Shown here piece after piece: positions 8,934 to 16,628 of a stretch of 64,000 nt of DNA. The position numbers and the translations under genes are program-made. The stretch's first letter is position 1; each line of letters starts with the position of its first letter. The DNA is from Clostridia bacterium (GTDB lineage Bacteria > Bacillota > Clostridia > Oscillospirales > Acutalibacteraceae). The stretch is taken from positions 277,461 to 341,460 of the forward strand of contig JAGBSO010000030.1 of NCBI GenBank assembly GCA_017631795.1, read 5' to 3'. The notes under the pieces were generated by a model. The model searched no databases and had not been told where the DNA came from. It was given only the letters and a program-made list of their open reading frames with translations.

Positions 8934-9842
8934 TTACGGTATAATCTTTACTTCAGGTTCAAGGGTGACACCTGTGTTTTCTTTAACTGTTTTTTTGACA
9001 TGATCAATAAGCTCAATAATATCTGATGCTGTACCTGAATAACGGTTGATGATAAAACCTGCGTGTTTTTCGCTGACTTCAGCACCGCCGATACGACAGC
9101 CTTTTAATCCGCATTGTTCAATAAGTGCTCCCGCAAAATAGCCTTCAGGACGTTTGAATGTGCTTCCTGCACTCGGAAATTCAAGCGGTTGTTTGTCTTT
9201 TCTTCGTCCGATAAGATCATCCATCTTTGCCTTTATTTCAGCTTTATCGCCTTTCTGAAGCTTGAATTCAGCAGTTGCAATGATATATTCAGGATGCTCA
9301 GAATAAAAACTTTTTCTGTATCCGAGATTCAATGCTGAAGCATCTGCTGATTCTGTGTCAAATTCAGGAGTAATATGCTGTACGGTTTTCAGCACATCTT
9401 TGATTTCTCCGCCATAAGCGCCTGCATTCATAAATACAGCTCCGCCGACAGTGCCCGGAATTCCATACGCAAATTCAAGACCAGTCAGCCCGTTCTCCAA
9501 TGCAGCTACACAGAGTTTTGTGAGTGATGTTCCTGCAGAACAACGTATAATCTCATTGTCTACTTCTATTTCAGGATCCATTCCTGTTGTTTTTATAACA
9601 ATACCACGGATACCTTCATCTTTTACAAGAAGGTTGCTGCCGTTTCCCATGACCGTAACAGGAACATTATTTTTATGAGCCGATTTCAGAGTTACTGTCA
9701 GCGAATTAACGTTTTTCGGTAATGCAATTACATCCGCATTGCCGCCGGCTTTGAATGAAGTATGGCGGCTCATCGGAGTATCAACAAGAATTTCACAACT
9801 ATCAGATTCTAAACTTTTTGCAAAAGTATATAAATCTATCAT
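8934..9842 (-). CDS. murB: UDP-N-acetylenolpyruvoylglucosamine reductase (MurB)
   Basis: FAD enzyme that reduces UDP-GlcNAc-enolpyruvate to UDP-MurNAc using NADPH in peptidoglycan precursor synthesis. The FAD-binding run TSFKAGGNADVIALP, the YGIPGTVGGAVFMNAGAYG loop, the SAGSTFKRP proton-donor serine and the C-terminal LEPEV glutamate are all present. 302 residues, the normal size of the short (type II-like) form. The upstream ribosome site is only AAGAAAG. Sits between glcK and whiA on the minus strand with short gaps. Confidence 0.95.
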   Translation of the reverse strand: MIDLYTFAKSLESDSCEILVDTPMSRHTSFKAGGNADVIALPKNVNSLTVTLKSAHKNNVPVTVMGNGSNLLVKDEGIRGIVIKTTGMDPEIEVDNEIIRCSAGTSLTKLCVAALENGLTGLEFAYGIPGTVGGAVFMNAGAYGGEIKDVLKTVQHITPEFDTESADASALNLGYRKSFYSEHPEYIIATAEFKLQKGDKAEIKAKMDDLIGRRKDKQPLEFPSAGSTFKRPEGYFAGALIEQCGLKGCRIGGAEVSEKHAGFIINRYSGTASDIIELIDHVKKTVKENTGVTLEPEVKIIP

Positions 9843-9867
9843 AAAAATGTTCTTTCTTTAAATCAGA

Positions 9868-10818
9868 TTATTCTGTAAGAAGGGCTGCGCCTATGATGCC
9901 TGCATCGTTACCTAATTCTGCAGAACAGATCTTTGTCTGTCTCTTTGCATGGATGCTGTATACCTGTGCGTTAACGAGCTTTCTTACGGGACCGAGAAGG
10001 TTTTCTTTTTCATTACCTACACCGCCGCCTACGCAGAGAATTTCGGGCTGGAAAGTGTTGATGATGTTTGACATACCGCAAGCAAGGTAACCCATGTATT
10101 TTTCAACAACCTGCTTAGCCTTTTCATCACCGTCTCGCATCGCATCAAATGCTGTTCTGCCGTCAACCTTTCTGATGTCGCCGTCAACAATATCCCACAT
10201 TTTTGTGAAGGGATCTTTTACCATAGCATCTTTTGTCTGCTGGATAAGAGCTGTAGCTGATGAATAACGCTCCCAGCAGCCTTTTCTGCCGCAGTTGCAG
10301 GGTTCACCGTCGTAAACAATAACTGTATGACCCATTTCGCCTGCTGCATAGTTTGTTCCTGTAACGAGTTTACCGTTTACAACAATACCGCTGCCTACAC
10401 CCGTACCGAGAGTAATTGCGATAAAATCCTTAGCGCCTTTTCCTACACCTGCAACAGCTTCACCGAGTGCAGCACAGTTTGCATCATTATCAAAGAAAAT
10501 GTTTTTGCAACCTGTTCTTTCGTTAAGAAGTGCATAAGCAGGAACATTGTCAAATCCAAGATTATTTGCAAATTCAATAACGCCCTTTTCTTTGTTGACT
10601 GAGCCTGGAGTACCGACACCGATTGATTCAATGTCTTTCATTGTGAGTCCTGCAGAATAAATTGCATCGTGAATTGTCTTTGCAATGTCATCAAAAATTT
10701 CTTCAGCAGGTCTGGGGGAGTTAGTCTTTTCCTTTGCTCTTGCAATGATCTGATTGTTTTCGTCTACAACAGCTGATACGATATTTGTACCGCCGAGGTC
10801 AACACCTATTCTGTACAT
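9868..10818 (-). CDS. glcK: ROK-family glucokinase
   Basis: Phosphorylates glucose, or a related hexose or amino sugar, with ATP. The phosphate-1 motif VDLGGTNI (6-13), FDNDANCAALGE (109-120, catalytic Asp) and the ROK zinc site with H164 and C174, C176, C181 (EPCNCGRKGCWER) are all visible. 316 residues. GGAGG lies 8 bases before the ATG. It follows hprK by 24 bases, which puts sugar activation and catabolite control in one operon. Some ROK kinases act on N-acetylmannosamine, so exact substrate is not settled by sequence. Confidence 0.88.
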   Translation of the reverse strand: MYRIGVDLGGTNIVSAVVDENNQIIARAKEKTNSPRPAEEIFDDIAKTIHDAIYSAGLTMKDIESIGVGTPGSVNKEKGVIEFANNLGFDNVPAYALLNERTGCKNIFFDNDANCAALGEAVAGVGKGAKDFIAITLGTGVGSGIVVNGKLVTGTNYAAGEMGHTVIVYDGEPCNCGRKGCWERYSSATALIQQTKDAMVKDPFTKMWDIVDGDIRKVDGRTAFDAMRDGDEKAKQVVEKYMGYLACGMSNIINTFQPEILCVGGGVGNEKENLLGPVRKLVNAQVYSIHAKRQTKICSAELGNDAGIIGAALLTE

Positions 10819-10842
10819 TTGAATTTCCTCCGATATAAAATA

Positions 10843-11829
10843 TTATAAATAACTTTCAGAATTATGGTTACTGTCCCATATTTCAATTTCCTGTTTGATA
10901 GGCTCAAAGCCGTCCATACCGAGGCTCTGCATGAGTTCCTGTGCAGCAACATAGCCCATCTTTTTCTGTCTGTTTGCGATTGCTGCTGTTTCAATTATAA
11001 CAGAAAGATTTCTGCCGGGAGTTACGGGGACAACAGTTGCTGGAACCTTGATACCCATAATGTTGATATAATTTTCTTCAAGACCCATTCTGTCATATAC
11101 TTTTGCAGAATCCCATGGCTCAAGTCTTATAACCATGTCAATTTTTTCAGAAAGTTTGACTGATTCAAGACCGAATAATCGCTGTGCATTGATAATGCCT
11201 ACGCCTCTGACTTCAATAAAGTGACGTATGTTATCAGGTGCCTGACCGACTACGGTTTTTGATGAAACTTTTCTGATTTCAACAGCATCATCGGCAATAA
11301 GGCGATGTCCTCTTTTTATAAGTTCAACAGCAGTTTCACTTTTTCCCACACCGCTGTCACCAACAATAAGAACACCTTCACCGAGAACTTCTACAAGTAC
11401 ACCGTGACGAGTGATTCTGTCTGCAAGTTCAATTCCGAGATATGCAATGAGTGATGCCATATTTGCAGAAGTATCATCAGCTGTTCTGAGTATCGGAATG
11501 TTGTATTTTTCCGAACTCTGCATAAGACCTTCAACCGGTTCGAGATTTCTTGTAATAATGATTGCTGCAGGATGTGTTGCTAAAAATTTATCAAGACACT
11601 GCTGACGTTTACTTACAGAAAGACTGTTTAAATAACCGATTTCAGTGAAACCTAACAACTGAATTCTTTCAGGATCAAAATAATCTTCATAACCAGCAAG
11701 AATCAGACCGGGACGATTGACATCCTTTGAGGATATGTATATATCCGCTGTTGCTTTAGGTGTATAAAGAACTTCATAACCGTTATTGTGGATTACTTTT
11801 TCAAGCGATACTGAATATTTGGTTGCCAT
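10843..11829 (-). CDS. hprK: HPr kinase/phosphorylase
   Basis: Sensor enzyme that phosphorylates HPr on serine 46, or removes that phosphate, to drive carbon catabolite repression in Firmicutes. The catalytic histidine region TRHGVLVEV, the P-loop GDSGVGKSE and the HprK signature IEVRGVGIIN are present. Length 328 is canonical (310-330). AAGGAGG lies 7 bases ahead of the ATG. First gene of hprK-glcK-murB-whiA, with its own promoter at 11867-11894. Confidence 0.96.
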   Translation of the reverse strand: MATKYSVSLEKVIHNNGYEVLYTPKATADIYISSKDVNRPGLILAGYEDYFDPERIQLLGFTEIGYLNSLSVSKRQQCLDKFLATHPAAIIITRNLEPVEGLMQSSEKYNIPILRTADDTSANMASLIAYLGIELADRITRHGVLVEVLGEGVLIVGDSGVGKSETAVELIKRGHRLIADDAVEIRKVSSKTVVGQAPDNIRHFIEVRGVGIINAQRLFGLESVKLSEKIDMVIRLEPWDSAKVYDRMGLEENYINIMGIKVPATVVPVTPGRNLSVIIETAAIANRQKKMGYVAAQELMQSLGMDGFEPIKQEIEIWDSNHNSESYL

Positions 11830-11866
11830 GCTGCACCTCCTTAAAAATTATATATAGTCAATATAT

Positions 11867-11894
11867 ATTATACTAATAAATTATTATATTTCAA
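11867..11894 (-). promoter_or_regulatory. Promoter of the hprK operon
   Basis: On the minus strand TTGAAA (11894-11889), 16-base spacer, TATAAT (11872-11867). The rest of the 11830-11994 gap holds A+T-rich DNA and the lipoprotein terminator. Confidence 0.65.
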
Positions 11895-11952
11895 TACTCA
11901 ACGATAAAATTTATATAATATTTTTAAATTACAGATAAAAAAACAGACATAA

Positions 11953-11985
11953 AAAAAACAGACAGTTTTCTGACTGTCTGTTTTT
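11953..11985. terminator. Bidirectional terminator between the lipoprotein gene and hprK
   Basis: A long perfect stem ACAGACAGT / ACTGTCTGT extended by A-run and T-run pairs (11953-11965 with 11973-11985). On the minus strand it follows the lipoprotein stop by about 10 bases and ends in a U-run. Confidence 0.85.
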
Positions 11986-11994
11986 TTATTGCTA

Positions 11995-12792
11995 TTATGC
12001 TATATCTTCAAAGATATCTTCAGAAATCTTTTTTCCATCTTTGTCGTAATATGCGGATGATTTCATGTTGCCGCTGTCATGGTAAGTGAAAGAATAATAA
12101 CCGTCAGGATTATTGTTGCCGTCAAAATACTTCTCTGTTTCAAGCAATCCTTTTTCGTTATATTCAAATGTTGTATATTTTTTTAATGTGCCGTCGGGAT
12201 AAAATGCTGAATATTTTATGTTTTTTCCATCGGTATTATATTCATATACATAATATTCTTCAAGTTTGTCATCAGCGTCATATCTTTCAACTTTAGAAAG
12301 TCGATTGTTTTCATAAAATGATAATGATTTGCTGATTTTTTTATTATCTGCGTTAAAAATTGTAGAAGTTTTGAGCTTACCGTCTTCAAATTCACTGACT
12401 GTTGTTTTCTGAACCTTATTATTGTCATCATACTGATATGATTCAACTTTATTTCTCTGACCGTCAGGAGATATATCTTCCTTCTGAACAAGTAAATCAG
12501 TGCCTGAATATTTCATAAGTGAATGTGAAATATTTTCATCATCAGACCATACAAAATTTTCAACAAGGTTACCGTTGGAATCGAAATAATTGATATTAAG
12601 GTTTCCGTTTTCGTCAGTTTCTGTTTTTGTTATCAGATTGCCCGTTGTTATTGGTGAAGATTTGTCAATAACATCCAATATCTGCTGATTGTTATCAGTT
12701 GTAGGCTCTTCAGTTTGCTGAGGTGCACAACTGCAAAGAACCAATGCAATAGTAATTGCGAATAAAAGCAGTAATGAAATTGCTTTATTCAT
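11995..12792 (-). CDS. Repeat-rich lipoprotein, YD/MORN-variant-like
   Basis: 265-residue exported lipoprotein: a hydrophobic signal (3-19) and a lipobox-like LCSC with lipidated C22. After an acidic linker come about eight tandem repeats of 20-24 residues built as (Y/F)-x-x-(D/N)-G-x-(L/I)-x-x-x-x-x-(F/Y), for example FYPDGTLKKYTTFEYNEKG. These resemble the YD-like repeats of YwqK/RHS-type proteins. Binding target unknown. ATG 12792, not the GTG at 12801, is chosen because AGAGGTG (12805-12799) is correctly spaced for it. It lies 18 bases after nagB on the same strand and is probably cotranscribed. Confidence 0.75.
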   Translation of the reverse strand: MNKAISLLLLFAITIALVLCSCAPQQTEEPTTDNNQQILDVIDKSSPITTGNLITKTETDENGNLNINYFDSNGNLVENFVWSDDENISHSLMKYSGTDLLVQKEDISPDGQRNKVESYQYDDNNKVQKTTVSEFEDGKLKTSTIFNADNKKISKSLSFYENNRLSKVERYDADDKLEEYYVYEYNTDGKNIKYSAFYPDGTLKKYTTFEYNEKGLLETEKYFDGNNNPDGYYSFTYHDSGNMKSSAYYDKDGKKISEDIFEDIA

Positions 12793-12810
12793 ATAAATCA
12801 CCTCTGAATA

Positions 12811-13536
12811 TTAAATTAATGACGCAGCAGCTTTGTCAATAAAAATATGAACATTGTCATGCTTCTGAAGGATTGATGCGGGGCAGGCAGGAGAGATTTC
12901 ACCTTTGATCATGTCATGGATTGCCTGAGCTTTTGCTGTGCCTTCTGCAATGAGAATGATTTCCTTAGCATTGATTATTGATTCAACACCCATTGTGATT
13001 GCTTCTCTGGGTACTTCTTCTTCACGGTCAAAGTAAATCTTGTTTGCTTCGATTGTGCTGTCTGTAAGCTTTACTTTATATGTACCTGCTGTGAAGGCAT
13101 CTGAGGGTTCATTGAAACCGATATGACCGTTTCTGCCGATGCCGAGCACCTGAATATCAATTCCGCCTGCATTTTTTATAGCTTCATCATAAGATGCGCA
13201 GTATTCTTCTGCATTTTCAGGATTACCGTTGGGAACATGTACATTTTCTTCTTCAATATCAATATGATTGAAAAGATTTTCATGCATGAATGTATAGTAG
13301 CTGTTTCTGTCTGATGCAGGGATTGAACAGTATTCATCAAGGTTGAAAGTTTTTACATTCTTGAATGATACTTCACCTGCGTTGTATGCAGCAATGATCT
13401 TTTTATATGTTGCAACGGGAGATGCACCTGTTGCAAGTCCGAGAATTGCGTCGGGTGAGCTTTTTACTTTATTGAGAATAATTTCAGATGCAGCCTGTGC
13501 AATTTCTTCTGTGTTGTTAAAAATTCTGATATCCAT
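12811..13536 (-). CDS. nagB: Glucosamine-6-phosphate deaminase
   Basis: Converts glucosamine-6-phosphate to fructose-6-phosphate and ammonia, feeding amino-sugar carbon into glycolysis. LGLATGASPVATYK (phosphate loop), FNLDEYCSIPASDRNSY (catalytic Asp) and GIGRNGHIGFNEP are all present. The 241-residue form starts at ATG 13536 (MDIRIF), with GGAGAG 8 bases upstream; the upstream in-frame ATG at 13551 lacks a ribosome site. Fits with the sialidase further along the window. No nagA is seen. Confidence 0.95.
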   Translation of the reverse strand: MDIRIFNNTEEIAQAASEIILNKVKSSPDAILGLATGASPVATYKKIIAAYNAGEVSFKNVKTFNLDEYCSIPASDRNSYYTFMHENLFNHIDIEEENVHVPNGNPENAEEYCASYDEAIKNAGGIDIQVLGIGRNGHIGFNEPSDAFTAGTYKVKLTDSTIEANKIYFDREEEVPREAITMGVESIINAKEIILIAEGTAKAQAIHDMIKGEISPACPASILQKHDNVHIFIDKAAASLI

Positions 13537-13569
13537 TGAATAACTCTCCATTATTTTATATTTATTCTA

Positions 13570-13598
13570 ATATTAACATAACGGTGCATACATTTCAA
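13570..13598 (-). promoter_or_regulatory. Promoter of nagB
   Basis: Minus strand TTGAAA (13598-13593), 17-base spacer, TAATAT (13575-13570). Divergent from the spo0A promoter. Confidence 0.65.
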
Positions 13599-13716
13599 TG
13601 GTTTTGTGAATTTTTTTGCAAGTTGATTATTACATAGCTGCCTTTATAAAAACTTGAATTATTGACAGGTAAAATCTGCATCACTTAAAAAAATGACAAA
13701 AATTACCAAATAACTA

Positions 13717-13745
13717 TTGACAAATAATTACAGTAATGGTAATAT
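13717..13745 (+). promoter_or_regulatory. Promoter of spo0A with palindromes
   Basis: TTGACA (13717-13722), 17-base spacer, TAATAT (13740-13745). The spacer contains the palindrome ATTACAGTAAT (13727-13737), and a wider inverted pair ATTACC (13702-13707) / GGTAAT (13738-13743) brackets the -35 element. These look like operator sites. A weak sigma-H-like pair (AGGATTT 13751-13757, GAAAT 13772-13776) lies just downstream. Confidence 0.65.
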
Positions 13746-13800
13746 ATGGTAGGATTTGGGAATTGAAAAAAGAAATTGAGTGGAAAATGTATTAAATTTT

Positions 13801-13817
13801 TCCGGTAGTTAACCGGA
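13801..13817 (+). promoter_or_regulatory. Leader hairpin just before the spo0A ribosome site
   Basis: TCCGGT / ACCGGA, a 6-bp stem with a 5-base loop, ends 6 bases before AAAGGA (13824-13829). It may affect translation or mRNA stability; no T-run follows, so it is not a terminator. Confidence 0.5.
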
Positions 13818-13838
13818 CAGAAGAAAGGATAAACATAA

Positions 13839-14615
13839 ATGAAAAATCAACTTAATGTACTGATCACCGAAGAACGAAATGAATTCGGAATCTCATGTGT
13901 AAAAGCCCTTGAAAAGAACGGATGCAATGTAACAGTCACAGCAAAAGACGGCAATTATGTGTTAGCGGGTGTTGAAAGACATAAACCTGACGTGCTGATA
14001 ATGGAAGCTTTTATGCCGGGGCTTGATGCTCTTGGAGTGTTGAAAAAGTTCAATCAGGAATATTCAGCCAATAAACCATTGGTGTGTGTTATTTCAGGTG
14101 TCGGTAACAGTGATTTTGAGCAGCAGATTCTCTCTGCAGGTGCTGATTATTATTTTATCAAGCCTGTTGATGCAGATGTTATTGCGGACAGAATTATGCT
14201 GCTTTCATCGGTCGGCGGAAAAAATACTTCTCTTGATTTGAACCGCAATAAAAATTCCGATGCGCAATTGGAAGTTACCGTATCTGAAATAATGCATCAG
14301 ATCGGTGTGCCTGCGCATATCAAAGGTTATCAGTATCTCAGAGAAGCAATTATTCTTTCTATCAATAATACCGATATGATGAATTCTGTTACAAAAGTGT
14401 TGTATCCTACTGTTGCAAAAACTTTCAATACTACTGCTTCACGTGTTGAAAGAGCAATCCGTCATGCAATAGAAGTTGCATGGGACAGAGGTGATGTTGA
14501 TGTTTTGAGTGCATATTTCGGATATACAATTCAGAATACGCGCGGAAAACCTACAAATAGTGAATTTATTGCTATGATAAGTGATAAACTCAGACTTAAA
14601 ATGAAAATATCATAA
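13839..14615 (+). CDS. spo0A: Spo0A-type sporulation regulator with Glu in place of all three receiver Asp residues
   Basis: Master response regulator of sporulation. The C-terminal DNA-binding half is near-canonical: [52 protein letters not shown] and [10 protein letters not shown]. Compared with Bacillus subtilis Spo0A the receiver is altered: the acidic pair is E11-E12 rather than Asp-Asp, and the phosphoacceptor position is E56 ([11 protein letters not shown], codon GAA at 14004-14006). The switch residue S86 and lysine K108 (FIKP) are kept. 258 residues, AAAGGA 9 bases before the ATG. It is not next to spoIVB, the usual partner, which is at 50074. Identity is firm; loss of normal phosphotransfer is inference. 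Confidence 0.93.
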   Translation: MKNQLNVLITEERNEFGISCVKALEKNGCNVTVTAKDGNYVLAGVERHKPDVLIMEAFMPGLDALGVLKKFNQEYSANKPLVCVISGVGNSDFEQQILSAGADYYFIKPVDADVIADRIMLLSSVGGKNTSLDLNRNKNSDAQLEVTVSEIMHQIGVPAHIKGYQYLREAIILSINNTDMMNSVTKVLYPTVAKTFNTTASRVERAIRHAIEVAWDRGDVDVLSAYFGYTIQNTRGKPTNSEFIAMISDKLRLKMKIS

Positions 14616-14621
14616 TAACCG

Positions 14622-14664
14622 ATAACAGAAGTGAGCATTTTTCTTGCTTCTGTTATTTTTTTAT
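14622..14664 (+). terminator. Terminator of spo0A
   Basis: A 10-bp stem ATAACAGAAG / CTTCTGTTAT (14622-14631 with 14647-14656), followed by a T-run. Confidence 0.85.
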
Positions 14665-14670
14665 TTTGTA

Positions 14671-14699
14671 TTGCAATACCGAAAATTATTTTGTAAAAT
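14671..14699 (+). promoter_or_regulatory. Promoter of the GH127 gene
   Basis: TTGCAA (14671-14676), 17-base spacer, TAAAAT (14694-14699), 23 bases before the start codon. Confidence 0.6.
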
Positions 14700-14721
14700 A
14701 AGCTTATTCGGAGGTGTTGAT

Positions 14722-16545
14722 ATGAAACTTATTGATTTCAGAAAAACAGATCTGACAGACGGATTCTGGAAAAAACAGGTTGATGTTGTCAGCGAAGTCA
14801 GTGTATATAATGTTTATAAACGTTTTGAGGAGACAGGCAGATTTGCTGCTTTGAATTGCACCTGGAAAAAAGGTGATCCTTATGAACCCCATATTTTCTG
14901 GGATTCAGATATTGCCAAGTGGATTGAAAGTGTTGCATTCATAATTGAAAAAAGACCTTGTCCCGAGCTGGAAAAGGTCGTTGATGAAGTAGCTGTTGTA
15001 ATGGAAAATAATGCCGATGAATACGGATATTTCAACTCATGTTATCTTGTTCATGATAAACCCCGTTGGTCAGACAGAACTGATCATGAGCTTTATTGTG
15101 CAGGACATCTTGTTGAAGCAGCAGTTGCGTATTATGTGGCAACAGGCAAAAGAAAGCTTCTTGATGTAATGGAAAAATATCTTGATTATATCTATCAGGT
15201 GTTTGTTGTTGACGGTTCAGCAGATTTTATAACACCGGGTCATGAAGAAATTGAACTTGCGCTCATAAAGCTTTACGACCTTACAAAAAATGAGAAATAC
15301 CTTGATCTGTGTTCTTTCTTCATTGATAACAGAGGAAATTCAACAGATAAAGAATATCCCGGTGTTGCACATAAATATTCACAGAGCCATCTGCCTGTAA
15401 GGGAACAGAAAACAGCAGAAGGACATTGTGTCAGAGCTTGTTATCTTTACACAGGAATGGCAGATCTTGCAAGACTGACAGGTGATAAAGAGCTTTCAGA
15501 TGCCTGCAAAGCTATATTTGACGATATAATTTATAGGAAAATGTATATCACAGGCGGTATTGGGTCAGCAGGAAGGGGAGAGGCTTTCACAATTCCTTAT
15601 GATCTTCCTGACCTTACAGCATATTCGGAAAGCTGTGCAGCTCTGTCGCTTGCATGGTTTGCACAGAGAATGCTTCTGATTGAAAATGATTCAAAATATG
15701 CAGACACAATAGAAAAAGTCCTTTATAACAACGGACTTTCATCTGTTTCACGGGACGGTAAAGCATTCTTTTATGTGAACCCTCTTGCAATAAGAACACA
15801 TCTGCTTGAAAGAAACACTTCGCAGGAGAATACACATGAAAATCTCACAATAACACAGCGTAAAGAAGTTTTTGATTGTTCATGCTGTCCTCCGAATATC
15901 ACAAGGTTTATTGCATCCGTTGCTGATTTTCTTTATACATATGATGAAGATACTGTTTATGTGCATCAGTATATGGCAAGTGAAACAAAGACTGAAAACT
16001 TCTGTATAAGTCAGAAAACGTCATATCCGGATAACGGCAAAATTGAAATCAGAACAGGTAATATCCGTAATATTGCTGTGCGTATTCCCGGTTGGTGTGA
16101 AAAATACACTCTTTCTGTAAACGGCAGAAATGAAGATGTTGAAATAATAAATGGTTATGCATATATTAAAAACCTTTCCTCAGAAAGTGTTATAATGCTT
16201 GACTTTGATATGACTCCTTTTGTTGTTTATCCGACATCAAAAATCAAGGATTATATTTCACGTGCAGCGGTGCAGAGAGGCCCTGTTGTTTATTGCGCAG
16301 AAGGTGCAGACAATAATTTTCCGATAATGGCATTCAGACTCAATACTGATACGGAATTTGAAGAAGAATACAGTGATTTTTACGGTACATATACACTCAC
16401 TGCCACAGGCAGAATTCCTCTTGAAAAAGAAGAGTTATATTCCCGTCGTAAGGAAGAGATGATTGATACAAAAGTCCGACTTATTCCTTATTTCGGTTTC
16501 GCTAATAACGGTGAAAGTGATATGGAAGTTTTTCTTTATTATTAA
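14722..16545 (+). CDS. GH127 beta-L-arabinofuranosidase-like glycoside hydrolase
   Basis: 607-residue (alpha/alpha)6-barrel enzyme predicted to release terminal beta-L-arabinofuranose from plant glycoproteins or oligosaccharides. The family's zinc and catalytic set is intact: GEAF with E287, SESC with E303 and the nucleophile-type C305, and DCSCCPPN with C388 and C389. No signal peptide is seen, so it acts on imported oligosaccharides. ATG 14722 has GGAGGTG 5 bases upstream; an in-frame start at 14644 would overlap the spo0A terminator and is rejected. It has its own promoter and stands alone. GH146 is a related alternative. Confidence 0.88.
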   Translation: MKLIDFRKTDLTDGFWKKQVDVVSEVSVYNVYKRFEETGRFAALNCTWKKGDPYEPHIFWDSDIAKWIESVAFIIEKRPCPELEKVVDEVAVVMENNADEYGYFNSCYLVHDKPRWSDRTDHELYCAGHLVEAAVAYYVATGKRKLLDVMEKYLDYIYQVFVVDGSADFITPGHEEIELALIKLYDLTKNEKYLDLCSFFIDNRGNSTDKEYPGVAHKYSQSHLPVREQKTAEGHCVRACYLYTGMADLARLTGDKELSDACKAIFDDIIYRKMYITGGIGSAGRGEAFTIPYDLPDLTAYSESCAALSLAWFAQRMLLIENDSKYADTIEKVLYNNGLSSVSRDGKAFFYVNPLAIRTHLLERNTSQENTHENLTITQRKEVFDCSCCPPNITRFIASVADFLYTYDEDTVYVHQYMASETKTENFCISQKTSYPDNGKIEIRTGNIRNIAVRIPGWCEKYTLSVNGRNEDVEIINGYAYIKNLSSESVIMLDFDMTPFVVYPTSKIKDYISRAAVQRGPVVYCAEGADNNFPIMAFRLNTDTEFEEEYSDFYGTYTLTATGRIPLEKEELYSRRKEEMIDTKVRLIPYFGFANNGESDMEVFLYY

Positions 16546-16552
16546 ATAGGTA

Positions 16553-16581
16553 TTGAAAATCAGAATCTCTTATGTTATAAT
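16553..16581 (+). promoter_or_regulatory. Promoter of the secreted phosphoesterase
   Basis: TTGAAA (16553-16558), 17-base spacer, TATAAT (16576-16581). Confidence 0.75.
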
Positions 16582-16628
16582 TTGTTAGTAAAATTTGTAA
16601 GCAGCAATGCTTATACGGAGGTAAAACT

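Noticed and set aside
13660..13740. Spo0A boxes upstream of spo0A (TGTCAAT-like on the minus strand)
   Set aside because: Only about 5 of 7 bases match TGTCGAA, and they coincide with the TTGACA elements, so chance is likely.
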